Below are positions 16,648 to 25,703 of a stretch of DNA of 64,000 nucleotides, in pieces. Origin of the DNA: an uncultured Anaerolineae bacterium. Lineage in GTDB: Bacteria; Chloroflexota; Anaerolineae; J036; Brachytrichaceae. The stretch lies in the NCBI GenBank assembly GCA_937927775.1, contig CALBEF010000040.1, positions 20,957 to 84,956 on the forward strand, in the 5' to 3' direction. The number at the start of each line of letters is the position of its first letter. Positions within the stretch are counted from its first letter, which is position 1. The translations under genes were made by a program, and so were the position numbers. The notes beneath the pieces are model-generated. The model was given only the letters and a program-made list of their open reading frames with translations, was not told the origin of the DNA and did not search any database.

Positions 16648-17733
16648 CTACTGCTTCTTTTGATTGGGGCGCAGGTAATAGCCGGTGTTCCTGTAGTTGA
16701 CGCACAGGGCTGTGATATAGGCGGTCAACTCCATCAGCTTTTTCTCGCGCTGCTCCCGCTCGATCCACAGGTTGAGCGCCCTGGCGCGGTGCAGGCACTT
16801 GTCGATCAGGTCGTGGGCAACGGCGCTGTCGACGCCGACCCAGTACGCCACCCGGTTGATCAGCGGCACTTTTTGAGCGCGGATGAAGGTCTCGGCCCGC
16901 TCGTAATCGCGGAACAGCGCGCGCCGGCTGGCGATGCGAGGCTGCTTGCGGAACATGGCTTTCAAGTCGGGGTCAAGGTAGCCGGTGGCCTTGCGATAGT
17001 AGTGCGCCGGCCTGGCGCGCATGAACTGGGCCACCGTCTCTTTGACATCTTCGACCCGCTCGTACATCCAGGAGGTTTTGGTTTCGACCAGCGGGTCCTG
17101 CCGGCTCAACTCGCGGATGATCCGGTCGGCGTAGGTGAGTTTTTCCAGCGCCAATGGGCGATTCTTGTACTTGCGCCGCCAGCCGGAGCGCGGTGTCAGC
17201 CAGACGCAGAAGGTCTCGGCAAAATCCTCGTCGGGGTGCTTCTGGGCATAGTGGTCGCCGTTGGGATTGACGTAACTCCGGCTCCAGGGGTTGTAATCGA
17301 ACTCATCGCTGTCGGGATATGTGCCGAAGAAGTTTCCCTGCACTTCAAAAAGCTGGCGAAATTCCGGCGTGCGATAGAGTTTGTACGCATAACAGAAGGC
17401 GTGCCCCACTTCGTGCCGCAGCACATCCACGATTTGCTGCTCGCTATATCGCCAGCCGCGAAATTCCGCGTTCAATTCCTGGAGCAGCGGGTGCGCGTCG
17501 TAGAAGCCAAGCGAGATGATCGGCGAGCCGGCGATGCATCCGTAGCCGGTGGACAGGTAGAACACCGGCTCCATGCGCCGAATCCCCGATCGCTTCAGGT
17601 CGGCGCGGACGATGGCAATCGCTTCCTCGAGATAAGTTCCCTCGATGGACAGCCCCAGCTCGTTGATCGGCGTGTTCAGCAGTTCGAGCTTGAGCGTTTC
17701 AGTTTGATAGAGCAGTTGGCGAGTGCGACGCAT
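16648..17733 (-). CDS. Putative zinc-dependent metallopeptidase-like protein
   Basis: The 361-residue protein carries an HExxH-type motif in VDVLRHEVGHAFCYAYKL (about residue 107). About 60 residues later comes DEDFAETFCVWL, whose Glu could be the third zinc ligand, as in gluzincin-like putative peptidases. No signal peptide or membrane segment is seen, so it should be cytoplasmic. The C-terminal third is helical and Arg/Lys-rich. I recognise the general class (putative zinc-binding metallopeptidase) but not a characterised member. It converges on the ABC exporter with a 13-bp gap. Confidence 0.7.
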   Translation of the reverse strand: MRRTRQLLYQTETLKLELLNTPINELGLSIEGTYLEEAIAIVRADLKRSGIRRMEPVFYLSTGYGCIAGSPIISLGFYDAHPLLQELNAEFRGWRYSEQQIVDVLRHEVGHAFCYAYKLYRTPEFRQLFEVQGNFFGTYPDSDEFDYNPWSRSYVNPNGDHYAQKHPDEDFAETFCVWLTPRSGWRRKYKNRPLALEKLTYADRIIRELSRQDPLVETKTSWMYERVEDVKETVAQFMRARPAHYYRKATGYLDPDLKAMFRKQPRIASRRALFRDYERAETFIRAQKVPLINRVAYWVGVDSAVAHDLIDKCLHRARALNLWIEREQREKKLMELTAYITALCVNYRNTGYYLRPNQKKQ

Positions 17734-17803
17734 GGCGACTCGTTCAATCTTGTCTGACTGACGCTTTCATGGAAGAGAGCAGGCTGGCCGGCGAGCGGGT
17801 ATT

Positions 17804-18586
17804 CTAACCCGGCCGGTTCTGAAGGCCGCCGGTCCGGCCCGTCAGCCGGCCTGCTACTGCAGGGCTGATGGCCAGCACAAACAGCCCCATGTCCAGACCC
17901 TGCTGGACGCGCAGGCCGAAGAACATCATGGTTGCGTCGGCGCGGCCAAACTGAAGGACAAAGTCGCCGGCGCTGAAGAACAGCGTCCAGATCAGCAAAG
18001 GGTGCGCCGCGCCTTTTGTCCGCAGTGACGCCACGATCGGAATGGCGACGCATACAACCAGCCATGCGGCCATCAATATCTGCGTCGGCAGGCGCGGATT
18101 GCTCATCGAGTAGGCATCGGGCCAGTCAGCACGCAGATGCCACAGGATGCCATCCGTCCAAAACACCTCACGCCCGTAAGCGCATGCGTTGGAGATGCAG
18201 CCGATGGATGCGCCGATGCCGACCAGGGATGCCAGCGCCGCGAGGGACACAGGGTGAGGCCGTTTCATCCGGCTCGACAGCCGCCACCCGACCAGCATGC
18301 CCGCGATGGCGGCGTGCTCCGAGATGCCGGCCGCCGGTGCCAGGGTAACCTCCGCAGGCCGCTCGGCGAAGTAAGTGGCGTTCAGCGCGATGTAGCCGGC
18401 GCGGCCGGCTGCCAGCGCGCACACGCCGATCAACAAGAGCGCATCCACGATATGCAGCCGGTCGCGCCACGACGCGCCCCCATGCCAGAGGCACCACGCG
18501 ATGCCCGGCAGGGCGCACAGCCCGATCCAGAATGTGTAACTGCTCAGAGAGAGCGGGCCAAAAATGATCTGCGTGGACATGCTCAC
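17804..18586 (-). CDS. Lgt-like membrane protein (divergent prolipoprotein diacylglyceryl transferase family)
   Basis: The 260-residue protein has about seven predicted membrane helices in the Lgt pattern. It keeps recognisable parts: GRAGYIALN, the His-containing ISEHAAIAGMLVGW, GIGASIGCISNACAYGRE and LPTQIL. Lgt transfers diacylglycerol to the lipobox Cys of prolipoproteins. The family's essential Arg in the GRxxCF/GRxxNF motif is replaced here (ASIGC) and the HPTQLYE motif is reduced to RLPTQIL, so catalytic activity is doubtful. Several lipoproteins are encoded nearby, so a canonical lgt is expected elsewhere. Confidence 0.7.
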   Translation of the reverse strand: MSMSTQIIFGPLSLSSYTFWIGLCALPGIAWCLWHGGASWRDRLHIVDALLLIGVCALAAGRAGYIALNATYFAERPAEVTLAPAAGISEHAAIAGMLVGWRLSSRMKRPHPVSLAALASLVGIGASIGCISNACAYGREVFWTDGILWHLRADWPDAYSMSNPRLPTQILMAAWLVVCVAIPIVASLRTKGAAHPLLIWTLFFSAGDFVLQFGRADATMMFFGLRVQQGLDMGLFVLAISPAVAGRLTGRTGGLQNRPG

Positions 18587-18843
18587 CTCACAGACAACCG
18601 CTGCGTAGGGAAATCGTCAGGCGTGCCTGAATTTTGCGTTGGGAGAGCGTAGGGCGAGTTGCAGGTCAAGCGTCATGTTGCGGGCAGAAATTGTGTTAAT
18701 GTGTTATCAGTCCGACGGGACTTCTCCTCCTTACTCCTCCTGAACGTGAGGGCTTGTGAGCGGCGCACAAGCCCTCATCGCAGGGGAACCTGAACAAACA
18801 CAAACCCGAAGGGTTGAGCCAACCCTTCGGGTTTTCGTTTGAG
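18587..18843. other. Spacer upstream of the Lgt-like gene, with a hairpin
   Basis: No gene is supported. A perfect 12-bp inverted repeat TGAGGGCTTGTG / CACAAGCCCTCA lies at 18747-18777 without a T-run. The tRNA terminator follows at 18803-18833. The stretch near 18690-18710 is A/T-rich compared with its surroundings and could hold the promoter of the Lgt-like gene. Confidence 0.5.
18803..18833 (-). terminator. Terminator downstream of tRNA-Pro
   Basis: A 14-bp stem AACCCGAAGGGTTG / CAACCCTTCGGGTT with a 3-nt loop lies 10 bp beyond the 3' end of the tRNA in its direction of transcription. It is followed on the minus strand by a T-rich tract (TTTGTGTTTG). Confidence 0.8.
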
Positions 18844-18918
<75 letters not shown>

Positions 18919-19010
18919 CAACGCGCCTCGAGGCACAACAGGAATCTGCTGTATCTCCGGGTCGCAGGTCGAAGATTGTAGCACAACACCCGGCCTATGT
19001 TATTACGCAT

Positions 19011-19988
19011 TTACGCCGGCAGCGGCGCGGGCGGCAGGTCTGACTTTGGCGCGGCAAAACCGCTGAACTGGCGATAGGCCACCGTCCAGACCACGATGAT
19101 AAACAGGTTCAGAAACAACCCCACGATCGACGTCAGCAGCGTGATGATGGTGTAGATAGGCAAGTTAATCATTTCCCACGTGTCGGGCACATCACCCCGA
19201 TTGATTTGCTCTATCCAGTTGCCCATCTGCGGGAGCACTGCCAGATTGCCAAGCAATCCGAGCACAAAACCGATGACTGCGGTGATCAGGAAGACGATCA
19301 CCGCCAGCAGGATGACATTGCCCAGGTTGGCGCGGAACAAGGCCCAGCCGCGCTTCAAACCGGCGATTGGGCCGGCGCCTTCGATCACAATGGCGCGCTC
19401 GCCCATCACCTGCACGCCGGCGGCGATCAAAAGATAGATCGATGAGATGCAGATCAGCCCAATGCCTGCGCACAACGCTGCCACAAACCCGCCCACCACG
19501 GATTCTGCCTGCTCGAGCGTGCTCTGCATGAGCGAGATGAACGGCAAAGCAAAAATCACAAGGACCAGAGCCCCAATGACAATCGCTGGCAGAAAGAGAA
19601 CGATGTTAAACACGAGCAGCGGGATGAGCTTGCGGAAGCCGGCCCCAAGCGTGTAGCTGAAGGATGCGCTTCCCGTCGTCTCGATGCTGTGAACGCCGGC
19701 AATGACCCCGCCGCGAACCACCAGCAGGATTACCGCCGACAGCGCGCTGATCGCCAGCAGCAGCAGAATCAACGGCAACCACACCGCGAACACACGCGCA
19801 TAGGCGGCCAGCATCTCCGCGCCGGAGGTCGCGTTCATAAAGTCCTCTGGCCGGAACGCAAAGTTAAGTCCCGCGCCGAGCAGCGCCCCGATGAAGCTGA
19901 GCAACGTCGGCGCCAGCATCACCACCCAGAGCGCGCGGTGTTGAAAAGTGATCCTGATTGCGCGCGAAAGCGTCATGCCGATATTCAT
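19011..19988 (-). CDS. Polytopic membrane protein of unknown function
   Basis: The 325-residue protein has about six hydrophobic helices: near residues 18-45, 65-95, 120-150, 162-190, 215-245 and 285-310. The segment GPIAGLKRGWALFRANLGNVILLAVIVFLI resembles the DUF7544/glycerophosphodiesterase-membrane-domain-like family. No catalytic motif is seen. The start ATG 19988 has GGGAG 10 nt upstream. It follows the aldehyde dehydrogenase gene on the same strand and may be co-transcribed. Confidence 0.75.
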   Translation of the reverse strand: MNIGMTLSRAIRITFQHRALWVVMLAPTLLSFIGALLGAGLNFAFRPEDFMNATSGAEMLAAYARVFAVWLPLILLLLAISALSAVILLVVRGGVIAGVHSIETTGSASFSYTLGAGFRKLIPLLVFNIVLFLPAIVIGALVLVIFALPFISLMQSTLEQAESVVGGFVAALCAGIGLICISSIYLLIAAGVQVMGERAIVIEGAGPIAGLKRGWALFRANLGNVILLAVIVFLITAVIGFVLGLLGNLAVLPQMGNWIEQINRGDVPDTWEMINLPIYTIITLLTSIVGLFLNLFIIVVWTVAYRQFSGFAAPKSDLPPAPLPA

Positions 19989-20040
19989 CGTGTCATCTCC
20001 CTGTGTGTCTTGTATGGCTGAAGCTCTGCGCCCGTCTGCT

Positions 20041-21486
20041 TCAGCCGTGCTTCACGTACACGGTTTTGGTGCGAGTATAGAACTCAATGGCAGCCTGGCC
20101 CTGCTCCTTGAACGTGTTGGCGCTGGAATTTTTGAATCCGCCGAAGGGCGCCTGCAAGGCCAGGCCGGTGGTCTGTTCGTTGATCTTCACCACGCCGGCC
20201 TCGACGCGGTTGGCAAACGTGAACGCCTTCTTCAAATCATTTGTGACGATGCCCGCCGATAACCCGAACCCGATCGCATTCGCTTTGTCGATCGCGTCGT
20301 CGATGTCCCGCGCCCGGATGATGCTGATAACCGGCCCGAAGACTTCTTCCTGGGCAATGCGCATGTTCACATCGGCATGGTCGAACACGGTCGGCTGCAC
20401 GTAGAATCCGCCGTCCATCGCCCTGCTGCCGCCGGCCAGCAGTTTGGCGCCCTCCTTCTGCCCGATCTCGATGTACATCAGATCGGTTTCGAGTTGATCC
20501 TGGTTGACAGCCGGCCCCATCTGCACCCCGCTCTCCAGCCCATTGCCGACTTTCAAGTTGCGCGCCGCTTCTGCTAATGCCTCGGCGTAGTGATCGGCGA
20601 TGCCCTCCTCAACGATGACGCGACTGGTGGCGGTGCACGCCTGGCCGGTCAACCCAAAACCGCCCAGCACGGCCAGGCTCACGGCCAGCTTCAGGTCGGC
20701 GTCGTTCAGCACGATCATCGGGTTCTTGCCGCCCATCTCCAACTGCACACGGGTCATGTTTTTGACGGCTTTGGCGTAAATACCCGACCCGACAACATAC
20801 GAGCCGGTGAAGCTGATGCCCTTGACGGCGGGATTGGTGGCGATCTCGTCGCCGGCCACTTTGCCCGACCCGGTGACGTAGTTGACCACGCCTGGCGGCA
20901 GGCCGGCTTCCACCAGCGCCTCGACCAGCATGAGCGCCGTTTGCGGCGCAAGCGAAGCCGGCTTGAACACCACCGTGTTGCCATATACCAGCGCCGGGGC
21001 CATCTTCCAGGCCGGGATGGCGATCGGAAAATTCCACGGCGTGATCAGACCGATCACACCCAGCGGCTCGCGCCGGGTGTACAAGAGCGTGTCGCTGGCA
21101 TTGGCCGGCAACACATCGCCGCCCATGCGCCAGCCCTCGCCGGCGTAATACTTGAAAATGTCTCGGGCGCGCGCAACTTCGATCCTGGCCTCGGCCAGTG
21201 TCTTGCCTTCTTCACGGGTCAGGCAGGTTGCCATGTCCTCCAGCCGGGCGGCGATGATCTGGCTCGCTTTGTCGAGGATGGCCCCGCGCGCCGGCGCCGG
21301 CATCGCCGCCCATTGTGGGAACGCTGCCTGCGCCGCTTCAATCGCGCGCCGCACGTCGTCGCGTGTGGCCGATGGGAAGATGCCCAGGACTTCGCGCGTG
21401 CTGGCCGGGTTGCGCGTCTCGAACGTCGCGCCGTCCGACGCGCTCACCCACTCGCCGTTGATCAGATTTTTGAAAGTGACTGGCAT
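20041..21486 (-). CDS. NAD(P)-dependent aldehyde dehydrogenase
   Basis: This 481-residue enzyme has the full ALDH fold signatures: cofactor-site PWNFPIAIPAWKMAPAL, general-base Glu in LEMGGKNP, nucleophilic Cys in GLTGQACTATSR, and the C-terminal EEVFGPVISI. The sequence (SGKVAGDEIATNPAVKGISFTGS, PFGGFKNSS) resembles semialdehyde dehydrogenases of the alpha-ketoglutaric/succinic semialdehyde group, but the substrate is not certain. ATG 21486 is preceded by GGGAG. It lies 37 bp after ppc in the same direction. Confidence 0.92.
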   Translation of the reverse strand: MPVTFKNLINGEWVSASDGATFETRNPASTREVLGIFPSATRDDVRRAIEAAQAAFPQWAAMPAPARGAILDKASQIIAARLEDMATCLTREEGKTLAEARIEVARARDIFKYYAGEGWRMGGDVLPANASDTLLYTRREPLGVIGLITPWNFPIAIPAWKMAPALVYGNTVVFKPASLAPQTALMLVEALVEAGLPPGVVNYVTGSGKVAGDEIATNPAVKGISFTGSYVVGSGIYAKAVKNMTRVQLEMGGKNPMIVLNDADLKLAVSLAVLGGFGLTGQACTATSRVIVEEGIADHYAEALAEAARNLKVGNGLESGVQMGPAVNQDQLETDLMYIEIGQKEGAKLLAGGSRAMDGGFYVQPTVFDHADVNMRIAQEEVFGPVISIIRARDIDDAIDKANAIGFGLSAGIVTNDLKKAFTFANRVEAGVVKINEQTTGLALQAPFGGFKNSSANTFKEQGQAAIEFYTRTKTVYVKHG

Positions 21487-21523
21487 GGCTTACTCCCATG
21501 CGTATTCTATTCAACAACTCGGT

Positions 21524-24424
21524 TCAGCCTGTGTTGCGCAGACCGCTGCTGACGCCGTTGATGGTCAGGTCGATCACTGCGCGCAGCAGATCCATATCGT
21601 CGGCAGCGGCGGACTGTCGGCGCAGCCGGCGGATCATCTCCACCTGGATGTAATTGAGCGGATCCACGTAGGGGTTGCGCAACTGAATGGAGCGCTGTAA
21701 GACCGGCTCATTGTCCAGCAGGGCGTTCTGGCCGGTGATGGCGCAAACAGCCCGCCGCGCCCGCTCGTACTCCGCATGGATCAGCCCGAAAATGCGCGCG
21801 CGGATGGATTCATCTTCCACCAGCGAGGCGTACTGCGCGGCGATGCCCATGTCGGCCTTGGTCAGGCTCTGCTGCGCGTTGTCGATCAGCGTCTGAAAGA
21901 ACGGCCACTCGCGGTACATCTCGCGCAGCAGGCCGGCCCCCTCCTGATATTCCGCGCTGGCAGATTCTCCGTCGGGCGGGATGGCCCCGGCGGCCTGAAG
22001 CCCTGTACCGAGGCCATACCAGCCGGGCAACACAAAGCGGCTCTGCATCCACGAGAACACCCACGGAATCGCGCGCAGATCGGCCACGCTGCGCGTCTGG
22101 CGGCGATAGGCCGGCCTGGAGCCGATCTTCAGCCCGCTGATCTCATTGATCGGGGTGGCCTGCTGCCAGAAGGTGAGGAAGTCAGGATCGTCGTATACCA
22201 GCGCGCGATAGGCGGCTACACTGACAGCGGCCATGCGTTCCATGCACGCGCGCCACGCCGATGGCACTGGCCCTGGATGTCGCGCCTGGTGAATCGCCAG
22301 CAGCGCGCCATACACGACCTGCTCCAGATGACGATGCGCGATGTCGGGGTCGTGATAGCGCGTGGATAACACCTCGCCCTGTTCAGTAATGCGAATGCTG
22401 CCGTGAATCAGGCCCTGCGGCTGGGCGAGAATGGCCCGCGCCGCCGGCCCGCCGCCGCGCGCGATCGTGCCGCCGCGCCCGTGAAACAAGGTGAACGTGA
22501 CGCCGGCTTCCTCGCACGCGCGGGCAATCGTTTCCTGCGCCTTGAACAGCGCCCAGTTGGCGGCCAGATATCCGCAGTCCTTGTTGCTGTCCGAATAGCC
22601 CAGCATAATCATCTGGTGATTGCCGGTCTGTCGCAGATGCTCGCGGTAGCGCGGGTGATCGAACATGGCTTTCAGAATCGCCGGTGCGCGGTCGAGGTCG
22701 TCCAGCGTCTCAAACAGCGGCGCAATGGGCATGTTCGCGCCGCACCAGCGCAGCATCAACAGCACTTCCAGCACATCCGAAAGCCCATTCGTCATGCTGA
22801 TGACGTACACGCCCATCACCTCGCGCCCATAGCGGCGCATGGCTTCGCGCGCGAGTTGCATCGGCTCGATCACGCTGCGCGTTTCGTCGCTCAGGTCGCC
22901 GGCGCGATCGAGAACGCTGCGCGCCGGCCTGGACAGCGCCCGGCTCAAAACAGCGACTTTCTGCGCCTCATCCAGCGCGGTGTACGGCGCGCTGCCGGCT
23001 TCCTCGCTCAGCATTCCATTCACCTTGCCGAGCACCTCGGCCACGGCCGCCTCATGCCAGGCCGAGTGCTGGCGCAAGTCGAGCCGGGCCATGTGCGCGC
23101 CAAACACGGCGAGTTGCCGGCCCAGGCGCTTCAGTTCGCCGTCGATCAGCCGCGCGCCGCGCCCGGCGCTGAGGCTGCGCGCCACTGCCTCCAGCGTGTC
23201 GGCCACGTCAGCCGCCTGCATGTCCGGCTCGACCGGCAATGGCAGCGATAGATTGTTCGAGAGCATCACACTGCGGGACTGGGCAAAGGGGTAGAGCGGC
23301 CGGGTTGTCGTCTGTTGCCAGGCGTCGGCCAGCCGCGCCGCCAGGTCGGCCAGCACAACGCGATAGGGTTCGTTGGGATATCGCTCGGCGAGCGCGCGCA
23401 CATGGCGCGACGTGAAGCGCCCGGCGGCAATCCGCTCCAGCACTTCTGCCGAGATGCGATCGCGGCGTTTGGAGATGCTGAGCAGGCGCGACAGTTCGTG
23501 AGCGGCTTCGCGCAGTTTTTCGAGCGCCAGCCGGCGGTGCAACTGCATCGTCTCAGCGGTGACGACTGTGGTGACGTTGGGGTTGCCATCTCGGTCGCCG
23601 CCGATCCAGGAGCCGAAGGTCAGCCAGCGCGCGGGGGCGCGCACGCCGGGGTAGTGCTGCGCCAGCGCCTGTTCCAGGTCAGCCTGAAGGCGAGGCAGCG
23701 TGTCCCACAGGGTGTTGTTGAAGTACCACAGGCCGGTGCGCACCTCGTCGGTCACGGCCGGCTGAATGGCGCGTGAACGGTCGGTCAGCCACAGGGCGGT
23801 GATCTCACGGCGCAGCGCATCGTCAATTGACGATGGACTATGGACGATGGACGATGGGTTGCCGTCTCCGGCTTGTCCCGCTTCTCCGCGCAGCAAATTG
23901 GCGATGCGGCGCAGCCGGGTGAGCACGGTGCGGCGCTTCGACTCGGTCGGGTGCGCCGTCAGCACCAGCTCGACGCTCAGTTTGTCGAGGATGTCCTGCA
24001 ACTCCTCGGCCGGCATGCCGTGCTGCTTCAGTTCGAGGATGGCCGCCTCGATGGATTCGCGGACGGGGGGCGCCTGGCCGCCATCATCCCATGCGCGCGA
24101 TCGCGCCGCGCGATGTTGCCGCAGCCGGCGCGTGCGGTAATCTTCTTCGGCCAGGTTCACCAGCTCGAAGTACGTGGTGAAGGCCATCGCCATCTCGAAG
24201 GCTTCATGGGCGGACAGATGGCCGATCAGATCATGCAGTTGCGCGCCCGATGCCGCGTCTCCGCTGCGGCTGTTTTTGGCGAGTTGCCGCGCCTCCTCGA
24301 CCAGATCGAAGATGCGCTGTCCTTCCAGGTCGGCGATGAGTTCGCCGAGCGCGCTGCCCAGCCGGCGAATCTGCGCCGCCAGAAAGTCCAGCGTGATCTC
24401 ACCAGATGGGATGAGATGGCCCAT
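21524..24424 (-). CDS. ppc: Phosphoenolpyruvate carboxylase
   Basis: The enzyme is about 966 residues, slightly longer than usual. It converts PEP plus bicarbonate to oxaloacetate, replenishing the TCA cycle. Motifs are the catalytic-His region TAHPTESKRRT, GGDRDGNPNVT, GYSDSNKDCGYLAANW, the flexible loop FHGRGGTIARGGGP, and the C-terminal LRNTG allosteric tail. An in-frame low-complexity insertion (NPSSIVHSPSSIDD) is encoded by a tandem repeat at 23822-23858. MGHLIPSG at 24424 is chosen over the ORF start at 24481, because it sits 8 nt from a TATACT -10 and so suggests a leaderless mRNA. Confidence 0.95.
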   Translation of the reverse strand: MGHLIPSGEITLDFLAAQIRRLGSALGELIADLEGQRIFDLVEEARQLAKNSRSGDAASGAQLHDLIGHLSAHEAFEMAMAFTTYFELVNLAEEDYRTRRLRQHRAARSRAWDDGGQAPPVRESIEAAILELKQHGMPAEELQDILDKLSVELVLTAHPTESKRRTVLTRLRRIANLLRGEAGQAGDGNPSSIVHSPSSIDDALRREITALWLTDRSRAIQPAVTDEVRTGLWYFNNTLWDTLPRLQADLEQALAQHYPGVRAPARWLTFGSWIGGDRDGNPNVTTVVTAETMQLHRRLALEKLREAAHELSRLLSISKRRDRISAEVLERIAAGRFTSRHVRALAERYPNEPYRVVLADLAARLADAWQQTTTRPLYPFAQSRSVMLSNNLSLPLPVEPDMQAADVADTLEAVARSLSAGRGARLIDGELKRLGRQLAVFGAHMARLDLRQHSAWHEAAVAEVLGKVNGMLSEEAGSAPYTALDEAQKVAVLSRALSRPARSVLDRAGDLSDETRSVIEPMQLAREAMRRYGREVMGVYVISMTNGLSDVLEVLLMLRWCGANMPIAPLFETLDDLDRAPAILKAMFDHPRYREHLRQTGNHQMIMLGYSDSNKDCGYLAANWALFKAQETIARACEEAGVTFTLFHGRGGTIARGGGPAARAILAQPQGLIHGSIRITEQGEVLSTRYHDPDIAHRHLEQVVYGALLAIHQARHPGPVPSAWRACMERMAAVSVAAYRALVYDDPDFLTFWQQATPINEISGLKIGSRPAYRRQTRSVADLRAIPWVFSWMQSRFVLPGWYGLGTGLQAAGAIPPDGESASAEYQEGAGLLREMYREWPFFQTLIDNAQQSLTKADMGIAAQYASLVEDESIRARIFGLIHAEYERARRAVCAITGQNALLDNEPVLQRSIQLRNPYVDPLNYIQVEMIRRLRRQSAAADDMDLLRAVIDLTINGVSSGLRNTG
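23822..23858. repeat. In-frame heptamer repeat inside ppc (family R3)
   Basis: On the coding strand this reads four CCATCGT/CCATAGT units followed by CAATTGA. It is related to the CAATCGT intergenic arrays at 40980 and 57454. It encodes a Ser/Pro-rich insertion in a variable part of PEPC without breaking the frame. Confidence 0.75.
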
Positions 24425-24432
24425 ATCCGGCG

Positions 24433-24440
24433 AGTATACT
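24433..24440. promoter_or_regulatory. Symmetric -10 element AGTATACT serving divergent genes
   Basis: AGTATACT is self-complementary, so it offers TATACT on both strands. The alanyl-tRNA editing gene ATG begins 10 bp to the right and the ppc ATG 8 bp to the left. Both transcripts would therefore be nearly leaderless. No strong -35 hexamer is seen on either side. Confidence 0.55.
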
Positions 24441-24450
24441 GGGCGCTTGT

Positions 24451-25698
24451 ATGGCACTCCGCTTGTATCGCGTCGATCCATTCCTGCGACGTTTCTCCGC
24501 CCGTGTGACCGCCCTTGCGACTATCGATGGCCGGCCTGCTGTGGCGCTCGACCAGACTGCCTTCTACCCGACCTCCGGCGGCCAGGCGTTCGACCGGGGC
24601 GCGCTCAATGGCATCGACGTGGTTGACGTGATCGAACGTGACGACGGCGAGATCATGCACATCCTCGCGCAGCCCGCTCAATTTGCGGTGGGCGAGACGC
24701 TGGATGGGGAGATCGACTGGCCGCGCCGGTTCGATCACATGCAACAGCACACCGGCCAGCATGTGCTGTCGGCGGCGTTTGTGCGCGTGGCCGGCCTCGA
24801 CACCCTGTCCGTCCACATGGGCGACGAGGCGTGCACGCTGGACTTGCCAACGCCCCGCCTCGACCCGGCGCTCATCGAGCGCGTCGAAGACGCCGCCAAT
24901 CAGGCCATCTACGATGATCTGCCCGTGATCGCGCGGGAAGTGACCGAAGCCGAATTGTCCGGCATTCCGCTGCGCAAGCCGCCTGCCGTGAGCGGCCTGA
25001 TCCGCATCGTCGAAGTGCAGGGCCTGGACTGGTCTGCCTGTGGTGGAACGCATGTGGCTTCGACCGGCCAGATCGGCATGATTCGAGTGTATAAGGCTGA
25101 AAAACGCGGCAACGAGACGCGCGTGTATTTTCACTGTGGCCGGCGCGCGCTGCTCGATTACCGGCAGGCCGGCGCGGTGGTTGCTGCGCTGGCCGACGGA
25201 TTTCGCGTCAGCCGGCGCGAATTGCCGGAGGCCGTGGAACGCTTGCGCGCCGAGGCGCACGCTGCGCGCAAGGCGCTGACAGAGGCTCAAGAGAAACTGG
25301 CCGAGTTGGAGGCAACTGCGCTGTTGCAGAATGCCAGAGCCGCCGCCGGCGACGCTTCGCCCATCGTCATCGCGCGCGTGTTCACAGATCGAGACGCGGC
25401 GCAACTCAAGGTGATCGCCAAACGTCTGACGGCGGAGCCGGGCGTAGTGGCGCTGTTGGGCGCGCCGGGCGAGAAGGCCAGCCTGTGCTTTGCGCGCTCG
25501 AAAGACGCCGCCGGGGACATGGGCAAATTATTGCGCGACGCGCTGGCCACGCTGGGAGCGAAGGGCGGCGGCTCGGCCGACTTTGCGCAGGGCGGCGGCG
25601 CGCCGGCCAGCGCAGATCAGGTGCGGCAGGCCGTGGATCGGGCGCGGATCGGGGTGCAAGGCGATCCATCTGGCAACACGCCACCGATCGGGAGTTGA
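24451..25698 (+). CDS. Alanyl-tRNA editing protein (AlaX-type with DHHA1 domain)
   Basis: This 415-residue free-standing editing protein has an N-terminal AlaRS-like second additional domain. The zinc ligands are in MQQHTGQHVLSAAF (HxxxH) and CGGTHV (C-x3-H). A coiled segment and a C-terminal DHHA1 domain (GGGSADFAQGGG) follow. AlaX proteins hydrolyse Ser- or Gly-tRNA(Ala) in trans. The start matches the conserved N-terminus (RLYRVDPFLRRFSARV). Its stop is followed after 5 bp by the MBL-like gene, so the two probably form an operon. Confidence 0.92.
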   Translation: MALRLYRVDPFLRRFSARVTALATIDGRPAVALDQTAFYPTSGGQAFDRGALNGIDVVDVIERDDGEIMHILAQPAQFAVGETLDGEIDWPRRFDHMQQHTGQHVLSAAFVRVAGLDTLSVHMGDEACTLDLPTPRLDPALIERVEDAANQAIYDDLPVIAREVTEAELSGIPLRKPPAVSGLIRIVEVQGLDWSACGGTHVASTGQIGMIRVYKAEKRGNETRVYFHCGRRALLDYRQAGAVVAALADGFRVSRRELPEAVERLRAEAHAARKALTEAQEKLAELEATALLQNARAAAGDASPIVIARVFTDRDAAQLKVIAKRLTAEPGVVALLGAPGEKASLCFARSKDAAGDMGKLLRDALATLGAKGGGSADFAQGGGAPASADQVRQAVDRARIGVQGDPSGNTPPIGS

Positions 25699-25703
25699 GG
25701 GTG

